From: Adiantum capillus-veneris
Lineage: Eukaryota > Streptophyta > Polypodiopsida > Polypodiales > Pteridaceae
Assembly: GCA_014529385.2 (NCBI GenBank)
Contig: CM043959.1
Location: 11,625,309 to 11,689,308, forward strand
DNA: 64,000 nucleotides
Reading direction: 5' to 3'
Below the pieces are notes generated by a model. It did no database searches. It was given only the letters and a program-made list of their open reading frames with translations, and was not told the origin of the DNA. The translations under genes and the position numbers were made by a program. Of the stretch, positions 9,211 through 21,119 are shown piece by piece; positions within the stretch are counted from its first letter, which is position 1; the number at the start of each line of letters is the position of its first letter.

Positions 9211-10950
9211 TGTAAGGTCTCTACTTTCGAATTTCACACAAGTTCTATTACGCATTTGAATTTTTTAAACCATCACTCATTATTTAAAATATTCGAATTC
9301 AAATTATGAATCGTAGGTTGAGAAAACTTAGAATTTAAAATTTACGGTACAAAATTCTGACATGTTTAGCTATATGAATCACTAATTAATTTATTGTAAG
9401 ACTTATTTACTGATTGTAGAATTTTCTTTTACTACTGTAAAGTTAATATAAGACTGTAAAGTTTAACTTAAAAATGTAAAGTAAATTATCATTAAGAAAA
9501 TAAATAAAATAAATATAACGACAAAAGAATACACAGGGATGACAAATGAAGGCATATGGACTCACCTGGACTCACATAGGAGGGGACAAAGTGGGACACA
9601 CTGTCACATGAAAAGGACAGGCTAGTCTTGAATAATCTTAATGAGGGGGGGCTGTGTGGCCTTATCTTTTGATGATAATGACAAAGTGGTCAAGCTGATG
9701 GGTACCACAAGGGTACCAAAAACGCGGGTATGACTTTTGAGGGAAATTTTTTTAATAAAATAAATTATTTTTTGGAAATTTTTTTTGGATGTTTTCTTTT
9801 CTGCTATAAATAGAGCATCCATGCTCACACTTTAGACATAGAGATTGCCTCTATAGTGCTCACGAAGTGCTGCCAATTCTCTTAGAGAGAAGGTGTCCAC
9901 AAACCACTAAGAGAGCAAAACTAGTGGACTAATAAGTACAAAAAAATGGCTCCAAAGCGTGCTCGAACCCAAGGCGCTAATGATCATGAAGCTGGTACAA
10001 CAAAAGGTGGAACTCCTGCGGAACATGTTATGTCTCCACCAATCGGACCAATCGGAGCTATGGTACATGTTAGTATTGCAGTTTCAAGTTATGCATCATT
10101 GCATATGCGAGACCATAGAAATATAATATTTACCTTATGAAAAGAAAACACGGACCGAAACCACGAGGCTTAACCCCAAGAAACTCGGCATATGTTTAAC
10201 AAGTAGGAAAGATTGTCTGGTTAAACTGGTTGCTATAGGAAAGAATGTTTGTCCAAAACCTTCGGTACGTCTAGATTAGCACAACGAGTACTTGTCGAGC
10301 GGTATGGGACGCGCATGAGGACAAGGGTTTTTATAAATAATGTATATACCGATCGGACATAATAGCGCCAGTAGAGATTCTTGAGTGAACCTAATCCAAG
10401 GGTTGTTGGTAAAATTGGACGACTTCTTGTTTGACTATTGTTTGTAATACTGTTTGAAGGGCTGTTTTAACGAACTAGTATCATAAATAAATGAAAGGAA
10501 CATGTATGTTTAAACAGTGTGGTAGTAATTAGATAACAAAAGAAGGGTGAGTGCGGGGTGGAAAGTGGGAGAATGATACCCCGACGGTATCGTTCTACGG
10601 ACGGGTGGACCCGATGAGTCGGGTAACTTTCCAACGCTAGAATTTTTTTTTATTAGTCAAAAATCTTAAAAGGGACAAACCTTGGCGGCTGTGCTTCTGA
10701 AACATGGGGAAAAAAGCGCATAGGTTGGTCACTCTAAGATTTATACTTTTAGGTATAATTGATTATAAATAGTTTTTAGATAGGGTTATGGTGGTCACGC
10801 TCCGCCATAGCGAGATAGGACCAATCCTTCACTTTCTAACGGTTCATGCCCGTGGCTACGTAGTAGCTAAGGCAATATCCGTTGGTTTTTCTTTTTCAGG
10901 ATTGGAGACCTATAAAAGGTACTCCGCTCCTCTCAAAAAGGGGCAGGGAC
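9211..10950 (+). repeat. Gypsy-A 3' LTR, first part
   Basis: It matches the 5' LTR from TGTAAGGTCTC onward and includes the short MAPKRARTQG frame at 9946-10140. It is about 0.2 kb shorter than the 5' LTR and ends in gggcagggac, where the tandem units begin instead of the terminal CTCACA. Confidence 0.88.
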
Positions 10951-13900
10951 TAAAGACAAAAGAATACACAGGGATGACAAATGAAGGCACATGGACTCAC
11001 CTGGACTCACATAGGAGGGGACAAAGTGGGACACACTGTCACATGAAAAGGAGAGGCTAGTCTTGACTAATCTTAATGAGGGGGGGCTGTGTGGCCTTAT
11101 CTTTTAATGATAATGACAAAGTGGTCAAGCTGATAGGTACCACAAGGGTACCAAAAACGCGGGTATGATTTTTGAGGAAAAAAAAATTATTTTTTTTAAA
11201 AAATAAAATAAAAATTATTATTATTATTATTTTTTGAAAAAAAAAAGTTGAACGTTTTCTTTTCTGCTATAAATAGAGCATCCATGCTCACACTTTAGAC
11301 ATAGAGATTGCTTCTATAGTGCTCACGAAGTGCTACCACTTCTCTTAGAGAGAAGACGTCCACAAACCACTAAGAGAGCAAAAACTCTAATAGACTAATA
11401 AGTACAAAAAATGGCTCCAAAGCGTGCTCGAACCCAAGGCGCTAATGATCATGAAGCTGGTACAAGTAACTGGGAACTCCTGCGGAACATGTTATGTCTC
11501 CACCAATCGGACCAATCGGAGCTATGGTACAGGTTAGTATTGCAGTTTCACGTTATGCATCATTGCATATGCGAGACCATAGAAATATAATATTTACCTT
11601 ATGAAAAGAAAACACAGACCGTAACCACGGGGCTTAACCCCAAGAAACTCGGTATATGTTTGACAAGTAGGAAAGATTGTCTGGTTAAATTGGTTGCTAT
11701 AGGAAAGAATGTTTGTCCAAAACCTTCGGTATGGTTTCTCTCAAGTCTCTCTACTTATTAGCGCTGGCATTATGTGGCAGTTGTTGCTGAGACGTGAGAT
11801 GATGCCCAGGATGGCACCGCTGATGCTGTGGTGAGGGTACACCCAGATTAGCTCAGCTGGATACTGCAGTTTTGTTTTGCCATGGTGTGAGGATGACACC
11901 CAGATTGACACCGTTGTTGCTGTGGCGGGAGTACGTCGAGATTAGCACAACGAGTACTTTTCGAGCGGTATGGGACGCTCATGAGGACAAGGGTTTTTAT
12001 AAATAATGTATATACCGATCGGACATAATAGAGCCAGTAGAGATTCTTGAGTGAACCTAATCCAAGGGTTGTTGGTTTAAAATTGGACGAATTCTTGTTT
12101 GACTATTGTTTGTAATACTGTTTGAAGGGCTGTTTTAACGAACTAGTATCATAAATAAATGAAAGGAACATGTATGTTTAAACAGTGTGGTAGTAATTAG
12201 ATAACAAAAGAAGGGTGAGTGCGGGGTGGAAAGTGGGAGAATGATACCCCGACGGTATCGTTCTACGGACGGGTGGACCCGATGAGTCGGGTAACTTTCC
12301 AACGCTAGAATTTTTTTTTATTAGTCAAAAATCTTAAAAGGGACAAACCTTGGCGGCTGTGCTTCTGAAACATGGGGAAAAAAGCGCATAGGTTGGTCAC
12401 TCTAAGATTTATACTTTTAGGTATAATTGATTATAAATAGTTTTTAGATAGGGTTATGGTGGTCACGCTCCGCCATAGCGAGATAGGACCAATCCTTCAC
12501 TTTCTAACGGTTCATGCCCGTGGCTACGTAGTAGCTAAGGCAATATCCGTTGGTTTTTCTTTTTCAGGATTGGAGACCTATAAAAGGTACTCCGCTCCTC
12601 TCAAAAAGGGGCAGGGACTAAAGACAAAAGAATACACAGGGATGACAAATGAAGGCACATGGACTCACCTGGACTCACATAGGAGGGGACAAAGTGGGAC
12701 ACACTGTCACATGAAAAGGAGAGGCTAGTCTTGACTAATCTTAATGAGGGGGGGCTGTGTGGCCTTATCTTTTAATGATAATGACAAAGTGGTCAAGCTG
12801 ATAGGTACCACAAGGGTACCAAAAACGCGGGTATGATTTTTGAGGAAAAAAAAATTATTTTTTTTAAAAAATAAAATAAAAATTATTATTATTATTATTT
12901 TTTGAAAAAAAAAAGTTGAACGTTTTCTTTTCTGCTATAAATAGAGCATCCATGCTCACACTTTAGACATAGAGATTGCTTCTATAGTGCTCACGAAGTG
13001 CTACCACTTCTCTTAGAGAGAAGACGTCCACAAACCACTAAGAGAGCAAAAACTCTAATAGACTAATAAGTACAAAAAATGGCTCCAAAGCGTGCTCGAA
13101 CCCAAGGCGCTAATGATCATGAAGCTGGTACAAGTAACTGGGAACTCCTGCGGAACATGTTATGTCTCCACCAATCGGACCAATCGGAGCTATGGTACAG
13201 GTTAGTATTGCAGTTTCACGTTATGCATCATTGCATATGCGAGACCATAGAAATATAATATTTACCTTATGAAAAGAAAACACAGACCGTAACCACGGGG
13301 CTTAACCCCAAGAAACTCGGTATATGTTTGACAAGTAGGAAAGATTGTCTGGTTAAATTGGTTGCTATAGGAAAGAATGTTTGTCCAAAACCTTCGGTAT
13401 GGTTTCTCTCAAGTCTCTCTACTTATTAGCGCTGGCATTATGTGGCAGTTGTTGCTGAGACGTGAGATGATGCCCAGGATGGCACCGCTGATGCTGTGGT
13501 GAGGGTACACCCAGATTAGCTCAGCTGGATACTGCAGTTTTGTTTTGCCATGGTGTGAGGATGACACCCAGATTGACACCGTTGTTGCTGTGGCGGGAGT
13601 ACGTCGAGATTAGCACAACGAGTACTTTTCGAGCGGTATGGGACGCTCATGAGGACAAGGGTTTTTATAAATAATGTATATACCGATCGGACATAATAGA
13701 GCCAGTAGAGATTCTTGAGTGAACCTAATCCAAGGGTTGTTGGTTTAAAATTGGACGAATTCTTGTTTGACTATTGTTTGTAATACTGTTTGAAGGGCTG
13801 TTTTAACGAACTAGTATCATAAATAAATGAAAGGAACATGTATGTTTAAAAAATGTGGTAGTAATTAGATAACAAAAGAAGGGTGAGTGCGGGGTGGAAA

Positions 13901-16900
13901 GTGGGAGAATGATACCCCGACGGTATCGTTCTACGGACGGGTGGACCCGATGAGTCGGGTAACTTTCCAACGCTAGAATTTTTTTTTATTAGTCAAAAAT
14001 CTTAAAAGGGACAAACCTTGGCGGCTGTGCTTCTGAAACATGGGGAAAAAAGCGCATAGGTTGGTCACTCTAAGATTTATACTTTTAGGTATAATTGATT
14101 ATAAATAGTTTTTAGATAGGGTTATGGTGGTCACGCTCCGCCATAGCGAGATAGGACCAATCCTTCACTTTCTAACGGTTCATGCCCGTGGCTACGTAGT
14201 AGCTAAGGCAATATCCGTTGGTTTTTCTTTTTCAGGATTGGAGACCTATAAAAGGTACTCCGCTCCTCTCAAAAAGGGGCAGGGACTAAAGACAAAAGAA
14301 TACACAGGGATGACAAATGAAGGCACATGGACTCACCTGGACTCACATAGGAGGGGACAAAGTGGGACACACTGTCACATGAAAAGGAGAGGCTAGTCTT
14401 GACTAATCTTAATGAGGGGGGGCTGTGTGGCCTTATCTTTTAATGATAATGACAAAGTGGTCAAGCTGATAGGTACCACAAGGGTACCAAAAACGCGGGT
14501 ATGATTTTTGAGGAAAAAAAAATTATTTTTTTTAAAAAATAAAATAAAAATTATTATTATTATTATTTTTTGAAAAAAAAAAGTTGAACGTTTTCTTTTC
14601 TGCTATAAATAGAGCATCCATGCTCACACTTTAGACATAGAGATTGCTTCTATAGTGCTCACGAAGTGCTACCACTTCTCTTAGAGAGAAGACGTCCACA
14701 AACCACTAAGAGAGCAAAAACTCTAATAGACTAATAAGTACAAAAAATGGCTCCAAAGCGTGCTCGAACCCAAGGCGCTAATGATCATGAAGCTGGTACA
14801 AGTAACTGGGAACTCCTGCGGAACATGTTATGTCTCCACCAATCGGACCAATCGGAGCTATGGTACAGGTTAGTATTGCAGTTTCACGTTATGCATCATT
14901 GCATATGCGAGACCATAGAAATATAATATTTACCTTATGAAAAGAAAACACAGACCGTAACCACGGGGCTTAACCCCAAGAAACTCGGTATATGTTTGAC
15001 AAGTAGGAAAGATTGTCTGGTTAAATTGGTTGCTATAGGAAAGAATGTTTGTCCAAAACCTTCGGTATGGTTTCTCTCAAGTCTCTCTACTTATTAGCGC
15101 TGGCATTATGTGGCAGTTGTTGCTGAGACGTGAGATGATGCCCAGGATGGCACCGCTGATGCTGTGGTGAGGGTACACCCAGATTAGCTCAGCTGGATAC
15201 TGCAGTTTTGTTTTGCCATGGTGTGAGGATGACACCCAGATTGACACCGTTGTTGCTGTGGCGGGAGTACGTCGAGATTAGCACAACGAGTACTTTTCGA
15301 GCGGTATGGGACGCTCATGAGGACAAGGGTTTTTATAAATAATGTATATACCGATCGGACATAATAGAGCCAGTAGAGATTCTTGAGTGAACCTAATCCA
15401 AGGGTTGTTGGTTTAAAATTGGACGAATTCTTGTTTGACTATTGTTTGTAATACTGTTTGAAGGGCTGTTTTAACGAACTAGTATCATAAATAAATGAAA
15501 GGAACATGTATGTTTAAAAAATGTGGTAGTAATTAGATAACAAAAGAAGGGTGAGTGCGGGGTGGAAAGTGGGAGAATGATACCCCGACGGTATCGTTCT
15601 ACGGACGGGTGGACCCGATGAGTCGGGTAACTTTCCAACGCTAGAATTTTTTTTTATTAGTCAAAAATCTTAAAAGGGACAAACCTTGGCGGCTGTGCTT
15701 CTGAAACATGGGGAAAAAAGCGCATAGGTTGGTCACTCTAAGATTTATACTTTTAGGTATAATTGATTATAAATAGTTTTTAGATAGGGTTATGGTGGTC
15801 ACGCTCCGCCATAGCGAGATAGGACCAATCCTTCACTTTCTAACGGTTCATGCCCGTGGCTACGTAGTAGCTAAGGCAATATCCGTTGGTTTTTCTTTTT
15901 CAGGATTGGAGACCTATAAAAGGTACTCCGCTCCTCTCAAAAAGGGGCAGGGACTAAAGACAAAAGAATACACAGGGATGACAAATGAAGGCACATGGAC
16001 TCACCTGGACTCACATAGGAGGGGACAAAGTGGGACACACTGTCACATGAAAAGGAGAGGCTAGTCTTGACTAATCTTAATGAGGGGGGGCTGTGTGGCC
16101 TTATCTTTTAATGATAATGACAAAGTGGTCAAGCTGATAGGTACCACAAGGGTACCAAAAACGCGGGTATGATTTTTGAGGAAAAAAAAATTATTTTTTT
16201 TAAAAAATAAAATAAAAATTATTATTATTATTATTTTTTGAAAAAAAAAAGTTGAACGTTTTCTTTTCTGCTATAAATAGAGCATCCATGCTCACACTTT
16301 AGACATAGAGATTGCTTCTATAGTGCTCACGAAGTGCTACCACTTCTCTTAGAGAGAAGACGTCCACAAACCACTAAGAGAGCAAAAACTCTAATAGACT
16401 AATAAGTACAAAAAATGGCTCCAAAGCGTGCTCGAACCCAAGGCGCTAATGATCATGAAGCTGGTACAAGTAACTGGGAACTCCTACGGAACATGTTATG
16501 TCTCCACCAATCGGACCAATCGGAGCTATGGTACAGGTTAGTATTGCAGTTTCACGTTATGCATCATTGCATATGCGAGACCATAGAAATATAATATTTA
16601 CCTTATGAAAAGAAAACACAGACCGTAACCACGGGGCTTAACCCCAAGAAACTCGGTATATGTTTGACAAGTAGGAAAGATTGTCTGGTTAAATTGGTTG
16701 CTATAGGAAAGAATGTTTGTCCAAAACCTTCGGTATGGTTTCTCTCAAGTCTCTCTACTTATTAGCGCTGGCATTATGTGGCAGTTGTTGCTGAGACGTG
16801 AGATGATGCCCAGGATGGCACCGCTGATGCTGTGGTGAGGGTACACCCAGATTAGCTCAGCTGGATACTGCAGTTTTGTTTTGCCATGGTGTGAGGATGA

Positions 16901-19337
16901 CACCCAGATTGACACCGTTGTTGCTGTGGCGGGAGTACGTCGAGATTAGCACAACGAGTACTTTTCGAGCGGTATGGGACGCTCATGAGGACAAGGGTTT
17001 TTATAAATAATGTATATACCGATCGGACATAATAGAGCCAGTAGAGATTCTTGAGTGAACCTAATCCAAGGGTTGTTGGTTTAAAATTGGACGAATTCTT
17101 GTTTGACTATTGTTTGTAATACTGTTTGAAGGGCTGTTTTAACGAACTAGTATCATAAATAAATGAAAGGAACATGTATGTTTAAACAGTGTGGTAGTAA
17201 TTAGATAACAAAAGAAGGGTGAGTGCGGGGTGGAAAGTGGGAGAATGATACCCCGACGGTATCGTTCTACGGACGGGTGGACCCGATGAGTCGGGTAACT
17301 TTCCAACGCTAGAATTTTTTTTTATTAGTCAAAAATCTTAAAAGGGACAAACCTTGGCGGCTGTGCTTCTGAAACATGGGGAAAAAAGCGCATAGGTTGG
17401 TCACTCTAAGATTTATACTTTTAGGTATAATTGATTATAAATAGTTTTTAGATAGGGTTATGGTGGTCACGCTCCGCCATAGCGAGATAGGACCAATCCT
17501 TCACTTTCTAACGGTTCATGCCCGTGGCTACGTAGTAGCTAAGGCAATATCCGTTGGTTTTTCTTTTTCAGGATTGGAGACCTATAAAAGGTACTCCGCT
17601 CCTCTCAAAAAGGGGCAGGGACTAAAGACAAAAGAATACACAGGGATGACAAATGAAGGCACATGGACTCACCTGGACTCACATAGGAGGGGACAAAGTG
17701 GGACACACTGTCACATGAAAAGGAGAGGCTAGTCTTGACTAATCTTAATGAGGGGGGGCTGTGTGGCCTTATCTTTTAATGATAATGACAAAGTGGTCAA
17801 GCTGATAGGTACCACAAGGGTACCAAAAACGCGGGTATGATTTTTGAGGAAAAAAAAATTATTTTTTTTAAAAAATAAAATAAAAATTATTATTATTATT
17901 ATTTTTTGAAAAAAAAAAGTTGAACGTTTTCTTTTCTGCTATAAATAGAGCATCCATGCTCACACTTTAGACATAGAGATTGCTTCTATAGTGCTCACGA
18001 AGTGCTACCACTTCTCTTAGAGAGAAGACGTCCACAAACCACTAAGAGAGCAAAAACTCTAATAGACTAATAAGTACAAAAAATGGCTCCAAAGCGTGCT
18101 CGAACCCAAGGCGCTAATGATCATGAAGCTGGTACAAGTAACTGGGAACTCCTGCGGAACATGTTATGTCTCCACCAATCGGACCAATCGGAGCTATGGT
18201 ACAGGTTAGTATTGCAGTTTCACGTTATGCATCATTGCATATGCGAGACCATAGAAATATAATATTTACCTTATGAAAAGAAAACACAGACCGTAACCAC
18301 GGGGCTTAACCCCAAGAAACTCGGTATATGTTTGACAAGTAGGAAAGATTGTCTGGTTAAATTGGTTGCTATAGGAAAGAATGTTTGTCCAAAACCTTCG
18401 GTATGGTTTCTCTCAAGTCTCTCTACTTATTAGCGCTGGCATTATGTGGCAGTTGTTGCTGAGACGTGAGATGATGCCCAGGATGGCACCGCTGATGCTG
18501 TGGTGAGGGTACACCCAGATTAGCTCAGCTGGATACTGCAGTTTTGTTTTGCCATGGTGTGAGGATGACACCCAGATTGACACCGTTGTTGCTGTGGCGG
18601 GAGTACGTCGAGATTAGCACAACGAGTACTTTTCGAGCGGTATGGGACGCTCATGAGGACAAGGGTTTTTATAAATAATGTATATACCGATCGGACATAA
18701 TAGAGCCAGTAGAGATTCTTGAGTGAACCTAATCCAAGGGTTGTTGGTTTAAAATTGGACGAATTCTTGTTTGACTATTGTTTGTAATACTGTTTGAAGG
18801 GCTGTTTTAACGAACCAGTATCATAAATAAAGTAAAGAAACATGTATGTTTAAACAGAGTATCATAAATAAAGTAAAGAAACATGTATGTTTAAACAGTG
18901 TGGTAGTAATTAGATAACAAAAGAAGGGTGAGTGCGGGGTGGAAAGTGGAAGAATGATACCCCGATGGTATCATTCTATGGACGGGTGGACCCGATGAGT
19001 CGGGTAACTTTCCAACACTAGAATTTTTTTTTATTAGTCATAAATCTTAAAAGAGACAAACCTTGGCGGCTGTGCTTCTGAAACATGGGAAAAAAAGCGC
19101 ACAGGTTGGTCACTCTAAGATTTATACTTTTAGGTATAATTGATTATAGATAGTTTTTAGATAGGGTTATGGTGGTCATGCTCCGCCATAGCGAGATAGG
19201 ACCAATCCTTCACTTTCTAACGGTTCATGCCCGTGGCTACGTAGTAGCTAAGGCCATGTCCGTTGGTTTTTCTTTTTCAGGATTGGAGACCTATAAAAGG
19301 TACTCCGCTCCTCTCAAAAAGGGGCAGGGACCTCACA
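10951..19337 (+). repeat. Five tandem 1.67-kb LTR units in Gypsy-A 3' LTR
   Basis: The units are 10951-12618, 12619-14286, 14287-15954 and 15955-17622 (each exactly 1,668 bp), then a slightly longer terminal unit 17623-19337 that ends in the true LTR terminus CTCACA. Each starts taaagacaaaagaatacac, which corresponds to the 5' LTR from about 2459. Each of the first four ends gggcagggac, a few bases short of the LTR end. The full units differ from each other by only a handful of bases. The last third of the terminal unit resembles the 5' LTR more than it resembles its neighbours, as expected if the array grew from inside by unequal exchange. A 90-codon frame across each junction (for example 10788-11060) is a by-product of the repeat and not a gene. 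Confidence 0.92.
18838..18898 (+). repeat. Short tandem duplication in terminal LTR unit
   Basis: A segment of about 43 bp containing gtatcataaataaagtaaag and ending in tgtttaaacag occurs twice in a row here and once in the other units. It accounts for most of the terminal unit's extra length. Confidence 0.75.
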
Positions 19338-19342
19338 ACATA
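19338..19342 (+). repeat. Right target-site duplication of Gypsy-A (ACATA)
   Basis: Identical to 2149-2153. It follows CTCACA, and the interrupted tandem array resumes immediately after it (aaggacgaca). Confidence 0.9.
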
Positions 19343-19439
19343 AGGACGACAGAAGTATAGAACTTTTTGAGGTTTTTGATCTATGTCATCCTTATTCCTT
19401 TCTAGAAAAAAGATGCCTAGCTTCGAAGAGTTTGGAATG

Positions 19440-20320
19440 TGTGGACATTAAAGAGGTTGTGGAGACAAGTGATGGTAGATTGATGGACCTATTCTACCAA
19501 GTCAAGCAGTAATCTAAGCTTGCCTATGTCAAGGAAATTTTTAATGTCCCCTTTGAACTGGAGGAATTTTTTGAAGGCTTTAACAATGAAATTATTTACT
19601 ATCAAAAGGTTTCTACTGACCTTATAAAAGAACACAAGGTTGGCAACTTTGTAGATTTTAATGATATTTTTATAGCAGGTAAATTAACATCGAGCATAGA
19701 CTCTAAGAAGTTGGCATTACTCCAAGATGATCGGAAGAAGGTTCATAACCCCTAGGAGTGTCATGGAAAGCAAGGTTGTAATCTTGTGATTGGACGCATT
19801 GCATTTTTAATTGTTTTAAGTTTCAGTCCAATAGAGGAAGGAGAGTCCAAATCTCTGCAAATGAAGAAACTGTGAGTGACCAAGATGTTGAGGAAACACT
19901 TGAAGATTTCAAAGAGGGAATGGAGAAGCTTCAAAGAAAAGAGATTCTGGATGTGGTAGAGTTCAAGGCAAGGAACATCACCAAGGTGGAGGAGTCCATT
20001 CATATTCCACAGGAAGAACTTGATCCCTTGTCTTCCATAACAACCAGACCCACCTACAAGATAAACACTAAGGAGTATTTGTTGCTACATGATATTCAAA
20101 ATCTCTTTGATCTAAGAGAGGACCACTACCTTGCTATTTTGGTAGAGTGAGCAAAGCATGATAAAGGCTTTGTGGACTACAACACATCATACCCATTGTC
20201 ATTGTTTGTTACAAAATTTAAAAAGTTCATTGATAATTCCCATTCTAGAGAGCATGTAATAAATGTTTTTCAAATCTATGAAGAGAAAGGTCTTCCCATA
20301 GAGGAGGAGTTTTAGAAAAT
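19440..20320 (+). pseudogene. Unrecognised decayed coding region, part 1
   Basis: The plus strand is coding-like in composition. About 19445-19757 reads with one internal stop and contains YVKEIFNVPFELEEFFEGF and NFVDFNDIFIAGKLTSSI. From 19872 a 92-codon frame opens with MSDQDVEETLEDFKEGMEKL and continues past its stop with DNSHSREHVINVFQIYEEKG to about 20315. The sequence is hydrophilic and rich in K, E and D, with likely helix or coiled-coil stretches and no known motif. It runs toward the minus-strand DDE-like gene, so the two are convergent. It may be a second gene of the same DNA transposon or a host relic. Confidence 0.4.
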
Positions 20321-20699
20321 TTAGAAAAGATTGAAGATTGAACACATGGGCAAAGAAGTTACATGAGAGAGAAAGAGAATAAACCAAGCTTTTCCATTGA
20401 CCCCTAGAAAGAGGACCTTTTTGAAGATGATGAAAACCCTAAGGTAAAAAATTGTTTTTGCAAGCACCACATAGTTTAGGCTAGAAAAAAATTATTTCCT
20501 TTAACAGATTTGAAGGGTTTTTTTGCACAGATTGATATTGTGGACCTTGACAAGTTTTCAAGGAGAGGAAATTGATCCAAGCATTTGGATATGAAAAGAA
20601 ATCAAAGTTTGGTCCATTACATTAGGAAGCTCAACAAGAAGATAATAGCTATCTACCATAGGAATATTTCCCCATCACCCACTCTCCCCATACTTGCAC

Positions 20700-20961
20700 T
20701 ATTGGCTCTGCTTTGTCAAGGGTGGTAGCCATACAACCTAGAGTAGAAAAAATCATACTTCTTGAAAATCAAGAAGCCATTAGAGTTTTTGGACTTTCTC
20801 TAGCATTTATTGGCTCAAGAAGTGAATACTTTGACACTATGGGTAGTTATGTCCTTGCCTCTTGTGGTGACATAGGAGAGAAGTTGCAAAGTTACAAGAA
20901 GCAAGAGTACTTGAAGTGGAGGGGGAAAAATGAAAAGCCTAATGTTGGCTCAAGAACCTAG
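20700..20961 (+). pseudogene. Unrecognised decayed coding region, part 2
   Basis: This frame of about 85 codons contains SRVVAIQPRVEKIILLENQE, FGLSLAFIGSRSEYFDTMGS and EKLQSYKKQEYLKWRGKNEK, and ends with a stop at 20961. It may be the C-terminal part of the same decayed gene as 19440-20320, since about 0.4 kb of broken frames joins them. I know of no matching family. Confidence 0.35.
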
Positions 20962-21119
20962 AATTAATCATTGTATTATCCCCCATTTTCTCCCTTGCTC
21001 TCTCTAGTGAAAAGCCATTGTAAAAGCCTTTCAGTTGCAGATGATCTACTATATGCATCCTTGTTTTTTGTTATACTCCTTTGTATAGCTGTAGCAATAT
21101 CAAAATTGTTTAATAATTT
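20962..21119. other. Short convergent spacer
   Basis: A T-rich, non-coding gap between two convergent decayed genes: the plus-strand frame ending at 20961 and the minus-strand DDE-like frame ending at 21120. It may hold their 3' ends; no clear poly(A) signal is recognisable. Confidence 0.4.

Larger units (their letters stand above)
2154..19337 (+). mobile_element. Gypsy-A: chromovirus-like Ty3/Gypsy element with a tandemly expanded 3' LTR
   Basis: The element is bounded by TG...CA and a 5-bp TSD (ACATA). Order: 5' LTR 2154-4110, tRNA-Met primer site 4112-4123, an extra reading frame, gag, protease, reverse transcriptase, RNase H, integrase, a chromodomain-like tail, a polypurine tract about 9201-9210, then a 3' LTR of 9211-19337. 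The Ty3/Gypsy order (RT-RNaseH before integrase) and the chromodomain-like C-terminus point to the chromovirus branch. The body is broken in roughly half a dozen places and is a fossil. By eye the first 300 bp of the two LTRs differ by only a few percent, so the insertion is moderately young. The tandem units inside the 3' LTR are nearly identical, so that expansion is younger still. Confidence 0.9.

Noticed and set aside
13920-13970. Hammerhead-ribozyme-like CGATGAGTC in the LTR units
   Set aside because: Retrozyme-type hammerheads need CTGATGA and a GAAA box in the right stem layout. Here the first is CCGATGA and no GAAA partner is present, so it is only a small hairpin.
10788-17732. Five identical 90-codon frames (MVVTLRHSEIGP...) spaced 1,668 bp
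   Set aside because: They span the junction of tandem LTR units and exist only because the unit is repeated. No known domain; not counted as genes.
9211-19337. CRISPR-like or other short-spaced array
   Set aside because: The repeats are 1.67 kb, contiguous and without spacers, in a plant LTR context.
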